From the NCBI RefSeq assembly GCF_007667425.1, contig NZ_VDRC01000001.1, forward strand, positions 2,200,595-2,264,594: a stretch of 64,000 bases of DNA, in the 5' to 3' direction. The notes beneath the pieces were generated by a model. It was given only the letters and a program-made list of their open reading frames with translations. It had not been told where the DNA came from and made no database searches. How positions within the stretch are numbered: the first letter of the stretch is position 1; each line of letters starts with the position of its first letter. A program made the position numbers and the translations under genes. Source of the stretch: Microbacterium sp. 1.5R (lineage in GTDB: Bacteria > Actinomycetota > Actinomycetes > Actinomycetales > Microbacteriaceae). Below are positions 16,299-25,444 of the stretch, piece after piece.

Positions 16299-17752
16299 AC
16301 GCCGTCCTCGACCTCGTCGGCATCGCGCTCGTCATGGTCGCGACGCTGCTGATCGGCGTCTACGGCCTGCGCATCTCACGCACGACCGGCGACTTCTTCG
16401 TCGCCTCCCGCACGGTGCGGCCGGTGTGGAACGCGTCGGCGATCAGCGGCGAGTACCTCTCGGCTGGCACGTTCCTCGGACTCTCGGGTCTGGTGCTGCT
16501 CGACGGGGCGCGCGGATTCTGGTTCCCGATCGGGTACGCGGCCGGCTACCTGCTCGTGCTTGTGTTCGTCGCGGCGCCGCTCCGCCGCAGCGGCGCGTAC
16601 ACGATCCCGGACTTCATCGAGGCGCGGCTCGAGTCGACGGCGGCTCGACGCGTCACGAGCATCGCAGTGCTCGCGATCGGGTGGCTGTACATCGTGCCGC
16701 AGCTGCACGGCGCCGGCATCACGCTGCTCGTCGTCGCCGGCCTGCCCGAGTGGGTGGGTGCCGTGCTCGTCGCCGTGCTCATCGCGGCGGCGGTCGCCGC
16801 GGGCGGCATGCGCGCGATCACTTTCGTGCAGGCGTTCCAGTACTGGCTCAAGCTCACTGCGCTGCTCGTGCCCGTCGTCTGCATCGCGTTCGCGGTGAGC
16901 GGCGGTCCGCACGACTTCGATCCCGCCCTCGTGTTCCCCGCCGAGGCGGGGCCGTCGGGGTTCGACGCGTACGAGACGGCATCCCTGCTCCTCGCGCTCC
17001 TGCTGGGGACCATGGGGCTGCCGCACGTGCTCGTGCGGTTCTACACGAGTCCGACCGGTGTCTCGGCTCGGCGCACGACGGTGATCGTGATCGGGATGGT
17101 GAGCGCGTTCTACGCGGTGTCGAGCACCATGGGTCTCCTGGCCCGCATCGCCGCCCCCGACCTCGCGGTGCCCGGCGTCGCCGACACGGTGGTGCTGCTG
17201 CTGCCCTCGCGGGTGTTCCCGGGTGTCGCGGGCGAACTGCTCACGGCGCTCATCGTCGCCGGCGCCTTCGCCGCGTTCCTCGCGACCACCGCCGGACTGG
17301 TCGTGTCACTCGCGGGTGTCATCAGTCAGGACGTGTTCTCGGGATCCGTGCGGTCCTTCCGCGTCTCGGCCGTGCTCAGCGCGCTCGTGCCTCTCGCACT
17401 GGCGCTGTTGACCGCCCCGGCCGGCCTGGGGTCGAGTGTCGGCGTCGTGTTCGTCGTGGCGGCGTCGACGCTGTCGCCCGTCGTGCTGCTCGGCGTCTGG
17501 TGGCGCGGCCTCACGGCCAGGGGTGCGGTCGCCGGGATGCTGTCGGGCGGTCTCGCCGCCGGTCTCGCGCTGCTCGTGCATGCCGTGATCGGCGGGGTGG
17601 GGGTCGCCGCGCCCTACCTCGCCCAGCCCGCGGCCTGGACCATCCCGCTGGCCGCGGCGGTCACGATCACCGTGTCGCTGCTCGACCCCCGGGGTCCGTC
17701 GCCGCGCACCGCGCGCTTCCTCGCGCGTGTGCACTCGCCCGAGCGGGTCTGA
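16295..17752 (+). CDS. Sodium:solute symporter (acetate/monocarboxylate type)
   Basis: A 485-residue SSS-family transporter with about 13 helices. Signatures are TTGDFFVASRTVRPVWNASA and SGEYLSAGTFLGLSG (the ActP-type GDYLSAASFLG region), YTIPDFIEARL, GMRAITFVQAFQYWLKL and MGLPHVLVRFYT. The likely substrate is acetate, pyruvate or propionate with Na+. The GTG start overlaps the upstream stop. With cstA and the LytS/LytTR pair it forms a carboxylate sensing and uptake cluster. Confidence 0.9.
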   Translation: MNAVLDLVGIALVMVATLLIGVYGLRISRTTGDFFVASRTVRPVWNASAISGEYLSAGTFLGLSGLVLLDGARGFWFPIGYAAGYLLVLVFVAAPLRRSGAYTIPDFIEARLESTAARRVTSIAVLAIGWLYIVPQLHGAGITLLVVAGLPEWVGAVLVAVLIAAAVAAGGMRAITFVQAFQYWLKLTALLVPVVCIAFAVSGGPHDFDPALVFPAEAGPSGFDAYETASLLLALLLGTMGLPHVLVRFYTSPTGVSARRTTVIVIGMVSAFYAVSSTMGLLARIAAPDLAVPGVADTVVLLLPSRVFPGVAGELLTALIVAGAFAAFLATTAGLVVSLAGVISQDVFSGSVRSFRVSAVLSALVPLALALLTAPAGLGSSVGVVFVVAASTLSPVVLLGVWWRGLTARGAVAGMLSGGLAAGLALLVHAVIGGVGVAAPYLAQPAAWTIPLAAAVTITVSLLDPRGPSPRTARFLARVHSPERV

Positions 17753-17754
17753 GC

Positions 17755-17774
17755 GGTCGCGCGCGCCCGCGACC
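17755..17774. terminator. Hairpin after the symporter gene
   Basis: GGTCGCG (17755-17761) pairs with CGCGACC (17768-17774) two bases after the symporter stop. There is no T tract, so termination is only possible, not certain. Confidence 0.4.
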
Positions 17775-17826
17775 AACGCACAGCGATGTATTGGCCATTC
17801 GTCTAGGTTTCCGGTGCGAGCCTGGC

Positions 17827-17846
17827 AACCCGGCGAGGCCCGGGTT
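17827..17846. terminator. Hairpin in the subtilase upstream region
   Basis: AACCCGG (17827-17833) pairs with CCGGGTT (17840-17846), followed by ACTTTG. It could terminate read-through or act in the subtilase leader. A second hairpin (GGTGCG at 17859-17864, CGCACC at 17875-17880) lies just before the ribosome site. Confidence 0.35.
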
Positions 17847-17899
17847 ACTTTGATCCGCGGTGCGGCAACGAGGTCGCACCGTGATCATCGGAGAAGCAC

Positions 17900-20800
17900 A
17901 TGGGTCGAACACCCCTCCGGATGGCGGCGGCCACGAGCCTGGCCGTGCTGTTCGTCGCGTCGACGGCAACCGCAGGATACGCAGGCGTCGAGGAGGTGAA
18001 CGCACCCACCCCGATCGAGGGCACGCCAGGGCACTACATCGTCGTCATGAAGGCCGACCCGCTCGCCAGCTACGAAGGCGGCGTAGACGGCCTCCAGGCC
18101 ACCAAGCCCGCCGAGGGCGAGCAGCTCGAGCCCGAGTCGCAGGACGCACGCCGCTATGTCCAGCACCTGGAGAGCGAGCAGAAGACCCTCGCGCAGGAGG
18201 TCGGTGTGACGCCCGAGGTCACCTACCAGGTCGTGCTCAACGGCTTCAGCGCCGAGCTGACCGGCGAGCAGGTCGACGCCCTCCGCGCGTCGAAGGACGT
18301 CTACGACGTGTACCCCGACTTCATCCGGCACCCCGACGCGCAGACGTCGACGAGCTTCCTCGGCCTCGGGGACGACAAGAAGGGCAAGGGCGGCGTCTGG
18401 CAGCAGACGGGCGGCGTCGACAAGGCGGGCGAGGGCGTCGTGGTCGGAGTCATCGACACCGGCATCGCCCCGGAGCACCCCTCGTTCGCAGGCAAGAAGC
18501 TGAAGCAGCAGAAGAAGGACTCGAAGCGCCACAAGGGCCGCGAGCCGTACACCGACGGCACGTCGGTGTTCTTCGACAAGTCCGACGGCGGCCGATTCCA
18601 GGCCACCATGGTCGAGGGTCAGGGCTGGGACAAGGGCGACTACTCCAGCAAGCTCATCGGCGCGCAGTACTTCTCGGCCGGTGCGCAGGCGGCCGGGTTC
18701 GACTTCCAGTACGACTACCTCTCGCCGCGCGACGGCGACGGGCACGGGTCGCACACCGCGAGCACCGCGGCCGGTGACTTCAAGGTGAAGGCATCGGTCG
18801 AGGGCGTGGACTTCGGCACGATCTCGGGCGTCGCACCCGGCGCCAAGATCTCGGCATACAAAGCCTGCTACGTCGGCCCGGACCCCGCGGTCACCACCGA
18901 CGACATCTGTGCGGGCAGCGACCTCATCGCCGCGATCGACCAGGCCGTCGCCGACGGCGTCGACGTCATCAACTATTCGATCGGCGGTGGCGCGGCATCC
19001 ACCGTCCTCGCTCCCGAAGACATCGCGTTCTTCAACGCGGCCGCCGCAGGAGTCTTCGTCGCGACGAGCGCCGGCAACGACGGTCCCGACCCGGTCACCG
19101 CCGACCACGCCTCGCCCTGGTACACGACCGTCGCGGCGTCCACCATCCCGACCTGGGAGGGCACGGTGCAGTTCGACGGGTTCGCGCAGGCCGGCGCCTC
19201 GGTCAGCGTGCCGTTCGGCAAGACCGTCACCGGCCCGTCGGTCTACGCGGGCGACATCCCCGCAGCCGGCGCCGCGGCGGCGGACGCCGCGCTCTGCCTG
19301 CCCGGCGCGCTCGATGCCGCGAAGGCCGCCGGCCACATCGTGGTGTGCGACCGCGGCAACAACGCGCGCGCTGAGAAGTCGCAGGTCGTGAAGGATGCCG
19401 GGGGCATCGGCATGGTCCTCGTGAACGTACCAGGAGGGGCCGACTCGCTCGACAACGACTTCCACGCCGTGCCGACCGTGCATCTCGCCGCCGCGTACCG
19501 GGCAGCCGTCCTCGCCTACGTGCAGGGTGGCGTCGATCGGCCCATCACGCTCGTGGGCTCGAACACCACGGGTGTCACGACCCCGGTGCCGCAGATCGCG
19601 GGCTTCTCGAGCCGTGGACCCGCGCTGGCGGACGGCAGCGACGTCATGAAGCCCGACATCGCCGCGCCGGGTGTGGCGATCCTCGCGGCGACGAACAACG
19701 ACCCCGGTGAGGCGCCGACGTTCGGCATCCTCTCCGGCACCTCGATGGCCTCGCCGCACATCGCCGGCCTTGCGGCCCTCTATCTGGGCGAGCGGCCGAA
19801 CGCCAAGCCCGCCGAGATCAAGTCCGCGATGATGACGACCGCGTACGACACGGTCAACGCCGACGGATCGCCGAACCGCGACCCGTTCCAGCAGGGAGCC
19901 GGCCAGGTCGACCCGAAGCGCATGTTCAACCCTGGTCTGCTCTACCTGAACGACGTCGTCGACTGGATGGCGTTCCTCGAGGGCAAGGGGCTCGCCGACT
20001 TCCCCGGCGACCCCATCGACGGCAGTGACCTGAACGCCGCATCCATCTCGATCGGCTCGCTCGCGAGCACGCAGACCGTCACCCGCACGGTGACGGCGAC
20101 CGAGAAGGGCACGTTCACGGCATCCGTCGACGTCCCAGGCGTGAAGGCGACCGTGTCGCCCTCGACGCTGACGTTCAACCGACCCGGTGAGAAGGCGACC
20201 TTCACGGTGACGTTCGAGAACGACAGCGCCCCGGTCGAGCAATGGGCGACCGGCTCGCTGACCTGGACCAGCAAGAAGAACACCGTGCGCTCGCCGATCG
20301 CGGTGTTCCCGGTGACGGCGGATGCTCCGGCAGAGGTGTCCGGCACCGGTGTCGATGGGTCGACCACGGTCGAGATCACGCCCGGAGTCGACGGCGAGCT
20401 CGCGCTCGGACTGTCGGGGCTCACGCCGTTCACGCTGCTCGAAGACCCGGAGGGCCGCGTCGACGGGCACTCGGGTGACGAGGCGTCGGGCGACGAGAAC
20501 AAGGACGTGTCGTGGATCGTCGACGTGCCGGAGGGCACGACGCTCGCGCGCTTCGACCTCGACTCGTCGGACGACACCGGCAGCGACCTCGACCTCACCG
20601 TGTACCGCGTCGTCAGTCCCGACGACCTGCAGTACTACGAGCGGTGGCAGTCGGCGACCGGGTCGGCGGACGAGCAGGTGACGGTCGTCGCCCCGACCGC
20701 CGGCACCTACCTGGTGGTCGCGAACGTGTACGCGACCTCGGCGCCGATGACGTGGGACATGACCTACGCCGCCGTGCAGCCCGAGGGCGACGGCTCGTTC

Positions 20801-20956
20801 ACCGCGAACCCGAATCCGATCAGCGCCGTGCGGGGTGAGAAGACGAGCTACGACCTCAGCTGGACCGGCCTGACCGCCGGCACCCGTTACCTCGGGCTCG
20901 TGCAGTACGGCGACTCGGCGGTGCGCACCGTCGTGACGGTGGACACGGGGCAGTAG
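17900..20956 (+). CDS. Secreted subtilisin-like serine protease (S8, PA domain)
   Basis: A 1018-residue exported protease. Order: signal peptide (about 1-29), an I9-type prodomain (about 44-148, GHYIVVMKADPL), and the S8 catalytic domain with Asp186 (VIDTGIAPEHPS), His282 (DGHGSHTAS), oxyanion Asn (TSAGNDGPD) and Ser615 (SGTSMASPHIAG). A PA domain is inserted between His and Ser (about 430-560). C-terminal beta-sandwich domains follow, as in plant-like and actinobacterial extracellular subtilases. No sorting signal or C-terminal helix is seen, so it should be released. GGAGAAG precedes ATG 17900. The gene is flanked downstream by a REP-type hairpin. Confidence 0.94.
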   Translation: MGRTPLRMAAATSLAVLFVASTATAGYAGVEEVNAPTPIEGTPGHYIVVMKADPLASYEGGVDGLQATKPAEGEQLEPESQDARRYVQHLESEQKTLAQEVGVTPEVTYQVVLNGFSAELTGEQVDALRASKDVYDVYPDFIRHPDAQTSTSFLGLGDDKKGKGGVWQQTGGVDKAGEGVVVGVIDTGIAPEHPSFAGKKLKQQKKDSKRHKGREPYTDGTSVFFDKSDGGRFQATMVEGQGWDKGDYSSKLIGAQYFSAGAQAAGFDFQYDYLSPRDGDGHGSHTASTAAGDFKVKASVEGVDFGTISGVAPGAKISAYKACYVGPDPAVTTDDICAGSDLIAAIDQAVADGVDVINYSIGGGAASTVLAPEDIAFFNAAAAGVFVATSAGNDGPDPVTADHASPWYTTVAASTIPTWEGTVQFDGFAQAGASVSVPFGKTVTGPSVYAGDIPAAGAAAADAALCLPGALDAAKAAGHIVVCDRGNNARAEKSQVVKDAGGIGMVLVNVPGGADSLDNDFHAVPTVHLAAAYRAAVLAYVQGGVDRPITLVGSNTTGVTTPVPQIAGFSSRGPALADGSDVMKPDIAAPGVAILAATNNDPGEAPTFGILSGTSMASPHIAGLAALYLGERPNAKPAEIKSAMMTTAYDTVNADGSPNRDPFQQGAGQVDPKRMFNPGLLYLNDVVDWMAFLEGKGLADFPGDPIDGSDLNAASISIGSLASTQTVTRTVTATEKGTFTASVDVPGVKATVSPSTLTFNRPGEKATFTVTFENDSAPVEQWATGSLTWTSKKNTVRSPIAVFPVTADAPAEVSGTGVDGSTTVEITPGVDGELALGLSGLTPFTLLEDPEGRVDGHSGDEASGDENKDVSWIVDVPEGTTLARFDLDSSDDTGSDLDLTVYRVVSPDDLQYYERWQSATGSADEQVTVVAPTAGTYLVVANVYATSAPMTWDMTYAAVQPEGDGSFTANPNPISAVRGEKTSYDLSWTGLTAGTRYLGLVQYGDSAVRTVVTVDTGQ

Positions 20957-21032
20957 CAGCGACGAGACGAAACGGGGTGAGCGCCGGACGGGCACTCACC
21001 CCGTTTCGTCTCGCTCCGCTCGCTCGACGACC
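20957..21032. repeat. Inverted REP-like pair, likely bidirectional terminator
   Basis: Arms GAGACGAAACGGGGTGAG (20964-20981) and its perfect complement at 20995-21012 form an 18-bp stem with a 13-nt loop. It directly follows the subtilase stop, between convergent genes, so it can end both transcripts. The complement continues as an inverted element to about 21032. Confidence 0.8.
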
Positions 21033-21054
21033 GGCGGTCCCGCCTCCTCGCGGG

Positions 21055-21096
21055 TCGTTGAGCGAGGAGCGCAGCGACGAGACGAAACGCGGTGAG
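21055..21096 (+). repeat. REP-like dispersed element
   Basis: TCGTTGAGCGAGGAGCGCAG followed by CGACGAGACGAAACGCGGTGAG, nearly identical to the copy at 1230-1270. It lies just before the 3' end of the pirin gene on the opposite strand. Confidence 0.8.
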
Positions 21097-21118
21097 TGCC
21101 GTACCGGCCTTTCTGTCG

Positions 21119-22036
21119 TCAGAGCTTGCGGCCGCGGGGCATGAGCCGCACGTCGGGCAGAGGTGGGGCGGGGATGCGCACGTCGTGCCCCTCGACCGAT
21201 CCGAAGCGTTCGGATGCCGCCTCCCAGTCGTCACGCGCCGAGACGATCTCCTCGTGCGTGCGGCCGGCGAAGTTCCACCACATGACGATCTCGCTCTCGA
21301 ACGGCTCCCCGCCGAGGAGGAACAGGAGGGCGCCGCTCGTGCTCGACACCTCGACGGCATCCCGCTCGTCGCCGAGATAGAGCATGTCGTTGAGTGCCAT
21401 CGGGTGCTGCGACACCACGGCGTCGCCCTCGACGAGCATGATCCCGTGCTCCCAGTCGCTCCGCAGCGGCAATCGCACAGAACTCCCTGCCGGTACGACG
21501 ATCTCGGCCCCGACGATCGGGGTGTGCACGGTCGCCGGCGACGTCGTTCCCGCGAACTCCCCGAGCACGACGGTGGCGCGGGCATCCGGGCCGTGGGTCG
21601 CAGTCAGCGTGAGCTCGGGCAGATCCGTGTGCCGTTCGAAGCCGCCGGCGCCGTGGCGGGCGCTCTCGGGCAGCACGACCCAGAACTGCAGGGCGTCGAG
21701 CGGCACGGGTCCGTCGCCGATCGAGTACTCCGAGTGCGAGATGCCGTTGCCGGCCGTCATGAGGTTGAGCTGCCCGCGGCGCAGGTCGGCGTCGCTGCCG
21801 AGCGAGTCGCGATGACGGATCTCGCCGACCAGCGGCCAGGTCACGGTCTGCAGGCCGATGTGCGGGTGGGGCTCCACCCGCATGCGCGTGTCGGCGGGGC
21901 CGAAGCGGTCGAGGAAGCACCAGGCGCCGATGGTCGGCAGGTTGCGGTGCGGCAGCAGACGCAGCACGTTCATGCCGCGCACACCGCCGAGCGGCACCTC
22001 GCGCGGTTCGAGGACGATCCGGCGTTCGCCGATCAT
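21119..22036 (-). CDS. Pirin family protein
   Basis: A 305-residue two-cupin protein. The N-terminal cupin has the iron-ligand pattern HPHIGLQTVTW, the intervening His in EIRHRDSLG and GNGISHSE. Pirins are Fe-binding and have been reported as quercetin dioxygenases or redox co-regulators; the role here is open. ATG 22036 overlaps the stop of the GNAT gene by one base (TGATG), so the two are co-transcribed. In-frame extension upstream gives Arg-rich sequence and is rejected. Confidence 0.92.
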   Translation of the reverse strand: MIGERRIVLEPREVPLGGVRGMNVLRLLPHRNLPTIGAWCFLDRFGPADTRMRVEPHPHIGLQTVTWPLVGEIRHRDSLGSDADLRRGQLNLMTAGNGISHSEYSIGDGPVPLDALQFWVVLPESARHGAGGFERHTDLPELTLTATHGPDARATVVLGEFAGTTSPATVHTPIVGAEIVVPAGSSVRLPLRSDWEHGIMLVEGDAVVSQHPMALNDMLYLGDERDAVEVSSTSGALLFLLGGEPFESEIVMWWNFAGRTHEEIVSARDDWEAASERFGSVEGHDVRIPAPPLPDVRLMPRGRKL

Positions 22037-22365
22037 CAGGAGTCGGCGGGCTCGGTGCCCGAGATCGCGCCGGGGCGCTGCGGCCAGCGGATCTCGGCGC
22101 CGTCGATCTCGTGCGTCGTCAGGTACTTCGCGATGTACGGGCACAGCGGCACGATCGCATCGCCGGTGGCTGCGGCATCCGCCAGCGCCTGCGCCGCGAG
22201 CGTGCCCGCGACTCCCTGCCCCTGGAATGCGGGGTCGACCTCGGTGTGGATGAACCGGATCGCACCGGGCCGCAGCTGGAACTCGGCGAAGCCGGCGAGC
22301 GTGTCACCCGAATGGATCTCATAGCGGGAGGCGTCGTCGTTGCGGGTCACGGTGAAGTCGGTCAT
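22036..22365 (-). CDS. GNAT-family N-acetyltransferase (YjdJ-like)
   Basis: A 109-residue minimal GNAT of the YjdJ type. The acetyl-CoA binding motif is EVDPAFQGQGVAGTLAAQAL, and VPLCPYIAKYLTTH near the C-terminus is typical of this short subfamily. The substrate is unknown. AAGGAG lies 7 nt before ATG 22365. A TAGGTT -10 candidate lies at 22398-22393 on the minus strand. It is first in a two-gene unit with pirin. Confidence 0.9.
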   Translation of the reverse strand: MTDFTVTRNDDASRYEIHSGDTLAGFAEFQLRPGAIRFIHTEVDPAFQGQGVAGTLAAQALADAAATGDAIVPLCPYIAKYLTTHEIDGAEIRWPQRPGAISGTEPADS

Positions 22366-22451
22366 CGGATGCTCCTTCGGGCGTCTGCGTCCAACCTAGC
22401 CCCGTGCGGCGGGACGATGACGAGTCGATGGACACTACTCGATTTACGTCA

Positions 22452-22457
22452 TACATT
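22452..22457 (+). promoter_or_regulatory. -10 box of the second RHH gene (leaderless)
   Basis: TACATT followed by six bases and ATG 22464. The local sequence is AT-rich compared with its surroundings. This spacing is why I chose 22464 over two earlier in-frame ATGs. Confidence 0.55.
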
Positions 22458-22463
22458 AATCAC

Positions 22464-22727
22464 ATGGATGAGAAGGAGACCATCGGCGGGGTGCCCGTCT
22501 CGGAGGAGCAGATCGCGGCCTGGTCCACGGAAGCGGAGGCGGGCTACGACGTCACCGCCTTGCGCAAGCGAGGGCGCGGTCGCCCCGGACGAGGAGCAGA
22601 GCCGTCGCAGGTGGTCGCGCTGCGGTTGACCTCCGACGAACTGGCGCAGATCGATGAGCGCGCGGCTCGCGAAGGCAAGTCCCGTTCCGACGTGATCCGG
22701 GAAGCTCTCGCCGCGGCCGCCGCGTGA
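22464..22727 (+). CDS. Ribbon-helix-helix antitoxin-like protein
   Basis: An 87-residue protein. The N-terminal part (GGVPVSEEQIAAWSTEAEAG) is acidic and probably binds the partner. A basic linker (RKRGRGRPGRG) leads to a C-terminal ribbon-helix-helix domain: VVALRLTSDELAQIDERAAR, then SRSDVIREALAAAAA. The stop overlaps the next start (GTGA). The arrangement, with the DNA-binding fold at the C-terminus, fits an antitoxin paired with the following small protein. Confidence 0.8.
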   Translation: MDEKETIGGVPVSEEQIAAWSTEAEAGYDVTALRKRGRGRPGRGAEPSQVVALRLTSDELAQIDERAAREGKSRSDVIREALAAAAA

Positions 22728-22963
22728 AGGTTCACTCTGCCGCGCTCAAGCACGGCATCCACGAGGTCGACGCGATCCAGGCAGCGAGCTGGCCGCTGTG
22801 GATCGAGGACCTCGACGACGACAGTCCCGCCCGCCAACTACGGCTCGGATTCGACACGCGTGGTCGACTCCTCGAGACAGTGGTGCTCGCGTTCGACAGC
22901 GGCAACGAGCTCGTCATCCACGCGATGAAAGCCCGACCGTCCATGCTCGACCTCCTTCCCTGA
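22724..22963 (+). CDS. BrnT-like putative toxin
   Basis: A 79-residue protein: LKHGIHEVDAIQ, RQLRLGFDTRGRLLETVVLA, then ELVIHAMKARPSMLDLLP. The pattern (a KHG motif, a GxxxxGRLLxVV strand, then an I-x-A-R-like end) resembles BrnT toxins of the RelE/ParE superfold. The match is structural in feel rather than close in sequence. Coupling to an RHH gene by a 4-base overlap supports a toxin-antitoxin pair. The activity is not shown by sequence alone. Confidence 0.6.
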   Translation: MKVHSAALKHGIHEVDAIQAASWPLWIEDLDDDSPARQLRLGFDTRGRLLETVVLAFDSGNELVIHAMKARPSMLDLLP

Positions 22964-22999
22964 GCCGTGGAGTCCCGCCCGGTTGTCGGCGGGGGTCGT

Positions 23000-23005
23000 T
23001 ACGCT
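23000..23005 (+). promoter_or_regulatory. -10 box of recQ (leaderless)
   Basis: TACGCT followed by GGAGGG and ATG 23012. The six-base spacer doubles as a ribosome site. Confidence 0.45.
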
Positions 23006-23011
23006 GGAGGG

Positions 23012-25045
<2,034 letters not shown>

Positions 25046-25444
25046 CGTCGCGGCGAGATCCACTCGGAAGGACGGCGGGTCTCGCGTGTGCAGCGCCTCG
25101 CGTCTGCGCGGGTGAGACATCGCCCTGACGGCATGCAGCGTTTGAAGCACCCGCCTTCCCGATGATCGGGGCCGCGTCCTGCGGTGCGTCTCGCACCCCG
25201 TGACCGAATCGTGAGCATGATCTCGCGGCGGGAGGCCATGCCCTCAGCGGCATATCTTCAGTCACGAAGGTCGCACCGCACCGGTTCAGGCACCCGTCGG
25301 AGCGAGAATGCCCGAGCCGACGACGCCGACATCGGGACTCGACGGCCTGCAAGGTCACAACTGTTGACTGAAGCTTCATTCAATGTATGCTGACTCCCAC
25401 ACATGCGCTCGGCCGATGATGTCTTCGGCACCTGGGGAGGGCCC
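25046..25444. other. Intergenic region between recQ and the surface protein gene
   Basis: About 400 bp with no credible gene. It contains small hairpins, for example CCCGATGATCGGG at 25158-25170 and ATGCC/GGCAT near 25239-25254. An AT-richer end holds a -35/-10 promoter with an embedded palindrome. No riboswitch class was recognised. Confidence 0.6.
25364..25391 (+). promoter_or_regulatory. Promoter with near-perfect 20-bp operator palindrome
   Basis: -35 TTGACT (25364-25369), 16-bp spacer, -10 TATGCT (25386-25391). The sequence TTGACTGAAGCTTCATTCAA (25364-25383) is a palindrome broken only at one symmetric pair. It covers the -35 box and most of the spacer, the typical place for a repressor. 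The predicted transcript begins near 25398, about 45 nt before the chosen start of the surface protein gene. Confidence 0.65.

Noticed and set aside
17900..20956. Subtilase as the mycosin of the type VII-like locus
   Set aside because: It lies over 20 kb away, has an inserted PA domain and C-terminal beta domains, and lacks the C-terminal membrane helix of MycP.
17885..20995. Long minus-strand open frame opposite the subtilase
   Set aside because: Same reason: the plus-strand frame carries all catalytic motifs.
25184..25393. Small plus-strand open frame before the surface protein gene
   Set aside because: It has no ribosome site, overlaps the promoter and palindrome, and its composition is not protein-like.
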